Origin: DAIDKA01 sp035506335 | GTDB taxonomy: Bacteria > Pseudomonadota > Gammaproteobacteria > Steroidobacterales > Steroidobacteraceae | Direction: 5' to 3' | Length of the DNA stretch: 64,000 nucleotides | Assembly (NCBI GenBank): GCA_035506335.1 | Contig: DATJPN010000074.1 | Span: forward strand, 6,924-70,923 | Translations under genes and position numbers: made by a program | Shown here: positions 1-6,755 of the stretch, piece by piece | Numbering within the stretch: the first letter of the stretch is position 1 | Layout of the letters: each line of letters begins with the position of its first letter | Notes under the pieces: generated by a model | The model's input: the letters and a program-made list of their open reading frames with translations, nothing else | Database searches by the model: none | What the model was told of the DNA's origin: nothing

Positions 1-195
1 ACGCCCCAGCCAGGCATTGGACAGCGAGAGGCCGAGCAGAAGCACCGCGAATTCGACGGACAGCTCCCCGGGCCAGTGGACGCCCAACGTCGGCCAGACG
101 TTGTGAAACGTGACCGCGGCGTTCAGCAGCAGCAGCGCCAGGACCAGCCCGGTTCCCTGCCGCAGGCGAAGGGGCCATCGCCGATCCGCGTTCAC
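1..195 (-). CDS. Polytopic membrane protein, N-terminal fragment (partial)
   Basis: A minus-strand frame opens with GTG at 195-193 and runs off the left edge of the window after 65 codons. Its start overlaps the stop of the CDP-alcohol phosphatidyltransferase gene in a GTGA arrangement, so the two genes are almost certainly translationally coupled. The visible part begins with a short Arg-rich segment (DRRWPLRLR), a first hydrophobic helix (GLVLALLLLNAAV), a loop with FHNVWPTLGV, and the start of a second helix (FAVLLLGLSL). No catalytic domain is visible yet, so the function cannot be given. Its coupling to the lipid-type transferase suggests it belongs to the same pathway (inference). Confidence 0.6.
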   Translation of the reverse strand, partial: MNADRRWPLRLRQGTGLVLALLLLNAAVTFHNVWPTLGVHWPGELSVEFAVLLLGLSLSNAWLGR

Positions 196-914
196 CGCGA
201 CGACAGCCGCAGCACGTCGGCCACGAAGGATAGCGTCAGCGCGCACAAGCCGGCCGCGGCAACGTACGCGCCCGTCGTGGCCGGAACGAAGGGTGCGATG
301 GTGAGCAGCAGCGCGACCACCTGCAGGACGGCGACTAATTTTCGCCGGCGACTCGGCGGCAAGGGATTGCGCAGGTACGGCACGCCGAGACCCGCGGCGA
401 CGAAGGCGTAGCGGAGCAGTCCCGATGCCAGCACCCAGGCTCCGGCCTTGCCGAACTGCCAGGCGAGCACCGCGAGCACCAGGATCAGCGCGGCGTCCGC
501 CTCCATGTCGAAGCGCGCGCCGAAGGCGCTCGTCATGTGGTCGCGGCGGGCGAGCCAGCCATCGACCCCGTCGAGCACCACGATCGTCGTGCCGATCGCG
601 AGGGCGACCCGCGGCGCGCCGGTATCGGCCCGCTCCGCGATCAGGGCCGCGAGCAGCGCGATCAGCGCGCCGCGCGCGGTCGTCACCTGATTGGCCGCTC
701 CGAAGGATGCGAACGGGTGATGCCTGGGCAACCCGATCAGAACCAGCGCCGCGCCCGCGATGAACACGGCCGCCGCCTTCGGCAGGTACGCGGCATCGAG
801 ATCGAGCCGCTGCCCGAGCAGCTGCGCGGCTGCGCCGGTGGCGAGCGCAGCCGGTAAGATGCTGATCAATGCGCTGCGCAGCACAGCGTGGCGCGCCGCC
901 CGTGCGATCGACAC
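192..914 (-). CDS. CDP-alcohol phosphatidyltransferase family protein
   Basis: About 240 residues, multi-spanning inner-membrane enzyme. The family signature D-x2-D-G-x2-A-R-x8-G-x3-D-x3-D is intact (DGVDGWLARR then GARFDMEADA), so it should transfer a phospho-alcohol group between a CDP-linked donor and an alcohol acceptor. The acceptor cannot be read from the sequence. I place the start at GTG 914 because an ATG at 944 would overlap the divergent gene and lacks a ribosome site, while GTG 914 has AGGT upstream. It is coupled to the partial membrane gene downstream and lies back to back with the dehydrogenase/PTPS-like/glycosyltransferase genes. It could make an unusual lipid head group or attach the locus product to a carrier (inference). 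Confidence 0.85.
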   Translation of the reverse strand: MSIARAARHAVLRSALISILPAALATGAAAQLLGQRLDLDAAYLPKAAAVFIAGAALVLIGLPRHHPFASFGAANQVTTARGALIALLAALIAERADTGAPRVALAIGTTIVVLDGVDGWLARRDHMTSAFGARFDMEADAALILVLAVLAWQFGKAGAWVLASGLLRYAFVAAGLGVPYLRNPLPPSRRRKLVAVLQVVALLLTIAPFVPATTGAYVAAAGLCALTLSFVADVLRLSSR

Positions 915-942
915 TGTGCTACCTGAATCTTCGGGAGGTCCC

Positions 943-1941
943 ATGAGTCCGGACGATACACTCGCCTTCTGGATCGCCGCCGCCGGCCGCGGCGAGCTGC
1001 GTCGCGAAGCGGTGCCGGCGCCGGGGGCCCTGGAGGCCAGTGTACGGACACTTTACAGTGGTGTCAGCCGCGGCACCGAGTCGATCGTCTTCGGCGGCCA
1101 TGTGCCCGAGGGCGAATACGGGCGGATGCGCGCGCCCTTCCAGGCCGGGCAGTTCCCGTTCCCGGTCAAGTACGGCTACGCCAGCGTCGGTGAGGTCACG
1201 CACGGTCCCCCGGGGCTCGCCGGCAAGTCCGTCTTCTGCCTGTATCCGCACCAGCAGCGCTATGTCGTTCCCTGCGATGCGCTCCACGTCGTGCCCGATT
1301 CGGTTCCGCCCGCACGGGCCGTGCTCGCGGCAAACCTGGAGACGGCGCTCAACGGGCTGTGGGACTGCGGCGCCTCGCCCGGCGACCGCATCACGGTGAT
1401 CGGCGCCGGCAGCGTCGGCTGCCTGCTGGCCTGGCTCGCCTCACGGATGCCCGGGTGCGATGTCGAACTGGTCGACGTCAATCCGCGGCGGGCCACGGTC
1501 GCGGCGGGGCTCGGCGTGCGATTCGCGCTGCCCGGTGACGCACGGCCCGAGGCGGACGTGGTGCTGCATGCCAGTGGTTCGGCGGCGGGGCTGTCCCTGG
1601 CGCTGCGCGTCGCCGGATTCGAGGCCACCATCGCCGAACTGAGCTGGTACGCCGACCGCCCCGTCACCCTGGCGCTCGGAGAGGCCTTTCACGCGCGGCG
1701 CCTGACGCTGAAGTCCTCGCAGGTGGGCGCCATCGGCCAGTCGCACCGCGCGCGCTGGAGCCTGCGGCGGCGCCTGCAGCTCGCGCTGTCGCTGCTCGCC
1801 GATCCCGCTCTCGACCTGCTCATCAACAGCGAAGGCCGCTTCGAGGACCTGCCGCGGACACTGGAGCATCTGGCACGCTCGCCGGGAGATGTCATCATGC
1901 ACCGGGTGCGATACGGCCCGGACGATGCAGGGAGCGGATGA
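943..1941 (+). CDS. Medium-chain dehydrogenase/reductase (MDR), zinc-ligand-free
   Basis: 332 residues. The fold is MDR: an N-terminal GroES-like half and a Rossmann half with VIGAGSVGCL (G154, G156, G159) for NAD(P). The place where zinc alcohol dehydrogenases carry the first catalytic-zinc cysteine reads YSGVSRGTE, like the BchC-type branch, and no structural-zinc four-cysteine loop is visible, so a zinc-dependent alcohol dehydrogenase mechanism is unlikely. The start is ATG 943 with GGGAGGT ending 4 bases before it. It is first of three overlapping genes; its stop overlaps the PTPS-like start. Substrate unknown; context suggests an oxidoreduction step in the same pathway as the PTPS-like and RibD-type proteins. 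Confidence 0.85.
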   Translation: MSPDDTLAFWIAAAGRGELRREAVPAPGALEASVRTLYSGVSRGTESIVFGGHVPEGEYGRMRAPFQAGQFPFPVKYGYASVGEVTHGPPGLAGKSVFCLYPHQQRYVVPCDALHVVPDSVPPARAVLAANLETALNGLWDCGASPGDRITVIGAGSVGCLLAWLASRMPGCDVELVDVNPRRATVAAGLGVRFALPGDARPEADVVLHASGSAAGLSLALRVAGFEATIAELSWYADRPVTLALGEAFHARRLTLKSSQVGAIGQSHRARWSLRRRLQLALSLLADPALDLLINSEGRFEDLPRTLEHLARSPGDVIMHRVRYGPDDAGSG

Positions 1942-2348
1942 TGTATACGGTGTGTGTTCGTGATCACATGATGATCGCCCACAGCTTCTCGGGCGAGGTG
2001 TTCGGCCCGGCCCAGCGCCTGCACGGCGCGACCTACGTCGTCGATGTCGAGTTCCGCCGCCCGCAGCTGGATGAAAACGGAATCGTCGTGGATATCGGCC
2101 TCGCCGCGCATGCCTTGCACGGCGTCCTCGGCGCCTTGAACTACCGCAATCTCGATGCGGAAAACGCCTTCACGGGGCAGAACACCACGACCGAGTTCCT
2201 CGCCAGGACCATCTTCGACCGGCTCGCCGAGGCGATTCGCGAGGGCGACCTCGGGCCGTCGGCGACAGCGGTCGCGAGCCTGCGCGTGACGCTGCATGAA
2301 TCGCACGTGGCCTGGGCGGCGTACGAGGGCGAACTGGCGGTGCGATGA
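1938..2348 (+). CDS. 6-pyruvoyltetrahydropterin synthase/QueD-fold protein lacking the catalytic residues
   Basis: 136 residues with a recognisable PTPS/QueD T-fold: MMIAHSF holds the first zinc histidine (H15), RLHGATY corresponds to the usual Cys-x3-His-Gly-His motif, NTTTEFLA to PTSEVLA, and ESHVAWAAYEG to the C-terminal substrate-binding glutamate segment (E121). Compared with E. coli QueD, the catalytic cysteine is Ala25, the second histidine of HGH is Ala31, and the Asp-His pair is Asn68-Tyr69. H29 is kept, and H10, H120 and H123 are additional. The classical reaction therefore looks impossible; a different reaction or a binding role is likely. The ATG overlaps the upstream stop (ATGA); ATG 1941 is an equally possible start. 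It overlaps the glycosyltransferase start by 4 bases. Confidence 0.8.
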   Translation: MMYTVCVRDHMMIAHSFSGEVFGPAQRLHGATYVVDVEFRRPQLDENGIVVDIGLAAHALHGVLGALNYRNLDAENAFTGQNTTTEFLARTIFDRLAEAIREGDLGPSATAVASLRVTLHESHVAWAAYEGELAVR

Positions 2349-3421
2349 GCGAGGGCTCGCTCGAATTCGTCATTCCGGGGGATCTGCAGACGCCCACGGG
2401 CGGATACGGCTACGACCGCCGGATCATCGGCGGCCTGCGTGCGCTGGGCTGGCGCGTGGCGGTTCACGCTCTGGATGCGGGCTTTCCGCACCCCTCGGAC
2501 ACGGCGCTCGCGAAGGCGCGGGACCTGTTCGCCCGGCTGCCCGACCGCGCCCTGGTGCTCATCGATGGACTCGCATCGGGCGCGATGCCGCAGGTACTGG
2601 AGACGCACGGCACGCGGCTGCGCCTGCTGGCGCTCGTGCATCATCCCCTCGCCGCGGAGACCGGCCTCGACCCGGCGCTGGCGCGCGCGCTCGAGCAATC
2701 GGAGTGGCGGTCACTGCAGGCCGTGCGGCACGTGATCGTCACCAGCGACGCCACGAAGCGGGCACTGGCCGCCTATGCGGTGGCCCCGGGGCGCATCTCG
2801 GTGGTGGAACCCGGAACCGATGCCGCGCCGCTGGCGCGCCCCCACCGCGCAGACGCCTTGCGGATGCTGTGCGTGGCCGCGCTCATCCCCAGGAAGGGCC
2901 ACGACCTGCTGTTCGAAGCCCTCGCCCCGCTGGCGCACACACGCTGGAGCCTCGTCTGCGCCGGCAGTCTCACCCGCAGTGCGGATACGGTGCAGCGACT
3001 GCGGGCCCAGCTGCGGCGGCTCGGTCTCACGCAGCGCGTGACCCTCGCCGGCGAAGTGGACGCCGCCACGCTCGGGCAGTTGTACCGCGACGCCGACCTC
3101 TTCATCCTGCCGAGCCGAATGGAGGGCTATGGCATGGCCGTCGCCGAGGCGCTGGCGCACGGGCTGCCCGTCATCGGCACGCACACCGGTGCGATCGCGC
3201 AGCTGCTCGGGACCCGGGCGGGACTGCTGGTCGAGCCCGGCGACACCGGGCGGCTGCGCGAGGCGCTGGCCCGCGTCCTCGGCGAACCGGCGCTGCTCAC
3301 GGCATTGCGCGGCGGCGCCGCCGCGGTCCGCGGCACATTGCCGGACTGGTCGCACTGCTGCGAGCGCATGTCCCGGATCCTCGAGCAGGCCGCGGCTACA
3401 GGACGCGGCGGAAGTCCCTAG
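2345..3421 (+). CDS. GT4-type (GT-B fold) glycosyltransferase
   Basis: 358 residues. The N-terminal half has a glycine-rich acceptor-side loop (TPTGGYGYDRR); the C-terminal half carries the family nucleotide-sugar block with PRKGHDLLFEAL and PSRMEGYGMAVAEALAHG (the E-x7-E pattern), followed by LVEPGDTGRLREAL. It should move a sugar from a nucleotide donor to an unknown acceptor in the cytoplasm. The ATG overlaps the stop of the PTPS-like gene (ATGA), so the three plus-strand genes form one transcript. The 3' end overlaps the convergent RibD-type gene by 26 bases. The product of the locus is therefore probably glycosylated (inference). Confidence 0.88.
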   Translation: MSEGSLEFVIPGDLQTPTGGYGYDRRIIGGLRALGWRVAVHALDAGFPHPSDTALAKARDLFARLPDRALVLIDGLASGAMPQVLETHGTRLRLLALVHHPLAAETGLDPALARALEQSEWRSLQAVRHVIVTSDATKRALAAYAVAPGRISVVEPGTDAAPLARPHRADALRMLCVAALIPRKGHDLLFEALAPLAHTRWSLVCAGSLTRSADTVQRLRAQLRRLGLTQRVTLAGEVDAATLGQLYRDADLFILPSRMEGYGMAVAEALAHGLPVIGTHTGAIAQLLGTRAGLLVEPGDTGRLREALARVLGEPALLTALRGGAAAVRGTLPDWSHCCERMSRILEQAAATGRGGSP

Positions 3422-4343
3422 ACGGATCCTCGCACGCGTGCCCGGCAGCCGCGGCGCGCAGATCGCAGTCGAAAAGGATGTCCATACCGGCGCGATAGAC
3501 CCGATGCTGCAGCCGCAGGCAGTCCTGCAGGCGCACCCGGGGAGGCAGGCGGATCGCGGGGCGGCCGGCGCCGATCAGCAGCGGCGCCACGGCGATGTGC
3601 AGGCGATCGAGCAGTCCGGCGCTCAGGAACGAGGAGACGGTGACGCCACCGCCTTCCACGAAGATGCGGCTGAACCCCAGCGCGCGTAGTTGTCGCACCA
3701 GGTCGCGCAGGTCCAGGGTGCCGTCGCTCGCGGCCACTTCCAGGGTCTGCTCGCCGCGGGCGCGCGCCTGCGTCGAACCGTCGCTGCCGGCCGCGCACGC
3801 CCTCAGGGTCGGGGCCGCGCGGTCATTGAACACGGTATGGTCCACGGGCACCCGGCAGGCCGGGTCCACCACCACGCGCACCGGGTTGCTGCCGGACACC
3901 AGGCGCGTCGTGAGCCGTGGATTGTCGGCGACCACGGTCCCGGCTCCGACCACGACGGCATCGCACAGGGCCCGCAGCCGATGCAGGTGCAGGATGTTCT
4001 GCGGTCCGGTGACGCAGACGGCGTCTCCGGAGTGTGTGGCGATGAACCCGTCGAGACTCTGGCCCAGGTGTCCGATCGTGATCGGTCGGGCGGCCGTCGC
4101 ACTGGCGATCGGCAGGTACAGCTCGAGCAGGTCGCTGTCGGGACCCTGCGCTGCCAGCGACTCCCAGCCGAGCGTCGGATTCCAGCGCAGCACCGCGCCG
4201 GGGTCCTCGTCCCCGACCTGCCGCAGCTCGCCCGAGGCGAGGGCGAATCGCCCGGCGACGCCGTCATCGAAGGTGCCAATGGCCCGGGCGGCCGCGTGGG
4301 CAATGGCCCAGGCGTCGAGCGCGGCGGCTGCGGCGATTCCCAT
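3396..4343 (-). CDS. RibD C-terminal (DHFR-like) reductase without deaminase domain
   Basis: About 315 residues. The C-terminal 220 residues match the RibD reductase/dihydrofolate reductase-like fold: GHLGQSLDGFIAT, VTGPQN, HRLRALCDAVVVGAGTV, ADNPRLTTRL and the later FVEGGGVTVSSFL loop. RibD reductase normally reduces the ribosyl side chain of a pyrimidine with NADPH. The first 95 or so residues are not a cytidine-deaminase-like domain (no zinc HAE/PCxxC motifs) and are unassigned. The start ATG 4343 is chosen by domain extent; ATG 4379 is possible. Lying convergent with the PTPS-like operon, it suggests pteridine- or pyrimidine-like chemistry, but it is not a riboflavin gene by context. Confidence 0.8.
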   Translation of the reverse strand: MGIAAAAALDAWAIAHAAARAIGTFDDGVAGRFALASGELRQVGDEDPGAVLRWNPTLGWESLAAQGPDSDLLELYLPIASATAARPITIGHLGQSLDGFIATHSGDAVCVTGPQNILHLHRLRALCDAVVVGAGTVVADNPRLTTRLVSGSNPVRVVVDPACRVPVDHTVFNDRAAPTLRACAAGSDGSTQARARGEQTLEVAASDGTLDLRDLVRQLRALGFSRIFVEGGGVTVSSFLSAGLLDRLHIAVAPLLIGAGRPAIRLPPRVRLQDCLRLQHRVYRAGMDILFDCDLRAAAAGHACEDPSRDFRRVL

Positions 4344-4425
4344 GGAGGTGGACGACCTTGAAGTGCGGCGGCACCCCATCTTGCCTGAGCCGTCCTGCCG
4401 GGGTAAGGGGATCCTCGAGCCCTTT

Positions 4426-5268
4426 TCAGGCTTCGGGGCTGAGCACGAGATGCCCCACGGCCGTGTTCGAGGCCGGCACGTGATAGAACCGGCGCAGTTC
4501 GCGCGCTTTGGGCCCGAGAGCGCCACGCATCGTCAGCCACATGATCAGCTCCATGCCCTCGGATCCGGCTTCGCGGATGTACTCCTCGTGCGACATGGTG
4601 CGCAGCGCCTCCGGATCGGCGGTGAGCTGATCCAGGAACCGGGTGTCCCATTCACGGTTGATGAGACCGGCGCGCTCGCCTGCGAGCTGGTGGCTCATGC
4701 CGCCGGTGCCCCAGACCTGCACATCGAGATCCTCCGGAAAGGACCTGACGGCGCGCGCGATGGCCTCGCCGAGGCGGAAGCAGCGGTTGGCGGTCGGCGT
4801 CGGGTACTGGATGACGTTCACGGCCAGGGGAATCACCTTGACCGGCCATTCGGCGGGCTGTCCGAAGACGAGCGACAGGGGCACCGTCAGTCCATGATCC
4901 ACCTTCATCTCATTCATGATGGTGAGATCGAACTCATCGAGCACCACGCTGGTTGCGATATGCCAGGCCAGCCGGGAGTGCCCCGGGACGACGGGGACCC
5001 GACGTGGCCCCCAGCCTTCATCGGCGGGAGCAAACGAATCGGCGCAGCCGAGCGCGAAGGTGGGCACGACGTCGAGCGAGAACGCCGAAGCGTGGTCGTT
5101 GTAGACCAGGATGACGACATCGGGCGGGTGTTCCGCGACCCACTTCCGGGTCCACTCGTAGCCTGAGAAGATGGGCGCCCAGTCCGGGTGCGCCGTCCGG
5201 CCACCGTCGAGCGCGGCGCCGATCGCGGGCACATGGCTCGAGCCAATGCCCGCGCTGATCCGGGCCAT
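4426..5268 (-). CDS. ligB: Extradiol ring-cleavage dioxygenase, LigB-type (protocatechuate 4,5-dioxygenase beta chain)
   Basis: 280 residues. Class III extradiol dioxygenase catalytic chain. Iron ligands align with Sphingobium LigB: H12 in SSHVP, H59 in YNDHAS and E240 in EGMEL; further active-site histidines are H125 (VDHG) and H193 (GMSHQ). It opens protocatechuate or a relative such as gallate between carbons 4 and 5 in the cytoplasm, using Fe(II) and O2. Its ATG overlaps the stop of ligA (ATGA), giving a two-gene operon. No ligC or ligI is seen nearby, so later steps of the pathway lie elsewhere. Exact substrate cannot be fixed from sequence alone. Confidence 0.88.
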   Translation of the reverse strand: MARISAGIGSSHVPAIGAALDGGRTAHPDWAPIFSGYEWTRKWVAEHPPDVVILVYNDHASAFSLDVVPTFALGCADSFAPADEGWGPRRVPVVPGHSRLAWHIATSVVLDEFDLTIMNEMKVDHGLTVPLSLVFGQPAEWPVKVIPLAVNVIQYPTPTANRCFRLGEAIARAVRSFPEDLDVQVWGTGGMSHQLAGERAGLINREWDTRFLDQLTADPEALRTMSHEEYIREAGSEGMELIMWLTMRGALGPKARELRRFYHVPASNTAVGHLVLSPEA

Positions 5269-5654
5269 CAGAAACGTCCCGAAATGGACTTCAGCCCTGC
5301 GGGATTGCGGCCGCCGCTGCGCATCATCGCAGCGTACTCTTCGGTGGATTGACCGGCAAAGGAAGCGGCGACGGACTGCGTGGGCCGGCCGTCCACCGCG
5401 GCGATCTTGAGCACGAAGAAGATGTTGCCGCCCTGCTCCAGCAATGCCCTGAAGTCGCGGTTCACGACCGCCTGCTTCTGCGCCTCGGTCATGGTCCATT
5501 CGTCGAGATAGGCGCGCTCGTCGGCCCTGAAGCGCGCGCGATTCGGCGCACTCATGAGCGACATGCAGAAGCGGTTCAGCTGCCGGCCCTCGATGGCGCG
5601 CTCGCCTGTGAACACGTAGGTGCCCGGAATGTCCTGGAAGGCTTGCGGGGTCAT
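5268..5654 (-). CDS. ligA: Protocatechuate 4,5-dioxygenase alpha chain, LigA-type
   Basis: 128 residues, normal for the small helical alpha chain that caps the LigB active site. It carries the family pattern IPGTYVFTGE near the start and GGNIFFVLKIA with a QSVAASFAG segment near the end. GAGGA lies about 9 bases before ATG 5654. It is the promoter-proximal gene of the ligAB pair, divergent from the LysR regulator; the intergenic region contains a T-N11-A dyad, so induction by the LysR protein with an aromatic ligand is likely. Confidence 0.87.
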   Translation of the reverse strand: MTPQAFQDIPGTYVFTGERAIEGRQLNRFCMSLMSAPNRARFRADERAYLDEWTMTEAQKQAVVNRDFRALLEQGGNIFFVLKIAAVDGRPTQSVAASFAGQSTEEYAAMMRSGGRNPAGLKSISGRF

Positions 5655-5698
5655 ATGGGGTCCTCGGTGGGAAGGCTTTCGATGGATCCATTATATTC

Positions 5699-5713
5699 AT
5701 TGCGAAACGCAAT
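5699..5713. promoter_or_regulatory. Probable LysR operator, T-N11-A dyad
   Basis: A perfect inverted repeat, ATTGCG-AAA-CGCAAT, with 6-base arms and a 3-base spacer. T5700 and A5712 fit the T-N11-A core that LysR-type regulators bind. It lies between ligAB (start 5654) and the LysR gene (start 5761), about 45 bases from the former and 48 from the latter, the expected place for the main recognition site. Confidence 0.65.
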
Positions 5714-5745
5714 AACTAAGCCCATATTACGACCTCAGTTTTCGC

Positions 5746-5760
5746 GATTTACGATAAATC
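5746..5760. promoter_or_regulatory. Second dyad, abutting the LysR start codon
   Basis: GATTTA-CGA-TAAATC is a perfect 15-base palindrome with the same 6-3-6 layout as the dyad at 5699-5713 but a different sequence; the centres are 47 bases apart. It ends directly before the LysR ATG, where bound protein would block translation initiation or transcription of the regulator gene. It does not have the T-N11-A core, so an autoregulatory site is only a possibility. Confidence 0.35.
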
Positions 5761-6660
5761 ATGGATACGGTCGCCAATCTTCGCGCCTTCCTGGCCGTGG
5801 CCCGATATGGAGGCTTTTCGGAAGCCGCCCGGCAACTCAACGTGGTGCCGTCCGTGGCCGCCAAGCGGGTCAGCCAGCTCGAGCACGCCATCGGCACCCG
5901 GCTGTTCGAGCGCTCCACGCGCAAGGTCGTCCTCACGGAAGCCGGGGAACAGTTCCAGGGCCGCGCGCGCAGCCTGGTCGCCGAACTCGACGAGACCTTC
6001 GCGGGGCTGAAACGCGCGGGTGACCGGCTCGAGGGGCGCATCCGCATGATGGTCCCGACCACACTGAACATGCTGGTGCTGTCGGATTCGCTGAACCGGT
6101 TCCTGCGTGACCATGAACACATCACCCTCGAACTCGCACTCGTGGACCGGTCCGTCAACCCTGCCGAAGAAGGATTCGACCTGGCCATCAGTGGTCACGC
6201 CGCCAGCAGCTACGAGGGCGTGATCGATGTCCCGCTGCTGCCGTTCGAGCAGGTGCTGTGCGCCTCGCCGCGTTATCTGGCGCGCCGCGGAACACCCCGG
6301 CATCCGCACGACCTGGAGGATCACGACGGCCTGTTCTTCAAGCCCCTGGGCACCGCCTGGCGATTCGACGGCGAGCACGGACAGTCGAGCGTGGAGGTAC
6401 GCCCGCGACTCATCGCCACGGACAACGTGACGCTGCGCGCGGCCGCGCTGGCGGGCAACGGCATCGCGATGCTGCCGCGGTACGTGGCCGGCGAGGCGCT
6501 CCGGTCAGGCCTGCTGGTGGAACTGCTCGAGGGCTACGCCCTGCCAAGATCCTGGTTCCGCGCGCATGTCACCCAGCATCGCGCGCGGCTCGCGCGGATC
6601 TCGGCCCTGCTCGAGTGGCTCAGGCACGCCCTGCAGGAGGCCTTGCCGAAGGTCGGCTGA
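5761..6660 (+). CDS. LysR-family transcriptional regulator
   Basis: 299 residues, usual length for the family. An N-terminal winged helix-turn-helix (residues 1-60: DTVANLRAFLAVARYGGFSE, then AAKRVSQLEHAIGTRLFERS) is followed by the periplasmic-binding-protein-like effector domain. It is divergent from ligAB, the classical LysR arrangement, so it most likely controls ring-cleavage genes in response to an aromatic acid or pathway intermediate. No strong ribosome site precedes ATG 5761; the preceding palindrome occupies that position. Confidence 0.9.
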   Translation: MDTVANLRAFLAVARYGGFSEAARQLNVVPSVAAKRVSQLEHAIGTRLFERSTRKVVLTEAGEQFQGRARSLVAELDETFAGLKRAGDRLEGRIRMMVPTTLNMLVLSDSLNRFLRDHEHITLELALVDRSVNPAEEGFDLAISGHAASSYEGVIDVPLLPFEQVLCASPRYLARRGTPRHPHDLEDHDGLFFKPLGTAWRFDGEHGQSSVEVRPRLIATDNVTLRAAALAGNGIAMLPRYVAGEALRSGLLVELLEGYALPRSWFRAHVTQHRARLARISALLEWLRHALQEALPKVG

Positions 6661-6755
6661 CCTGCGTGCGCCACCTCGCGAGCGGTCGGTGGCGCATGGC
6701 TTTCCACGACGCGGGCACCTATCCTGTGGCGCATGTGCACACCGGTTCGCGACAG

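Noticed and set aside
942..944. ATG at 944 as start of the CDP-alcohol phosphatidyltransferase
   Set aside because: It would overlap the start of the divergent dehydrogenase gene and lacks a ribosome site; GTG 914 fits better.
3595..5166. Open plus-strand frame spanning the RibD-type gene and ligB
   Set aside because: Crosses two well-supported minus-strand genes and encodes low-complexity Arg/Ser-rich sequence.
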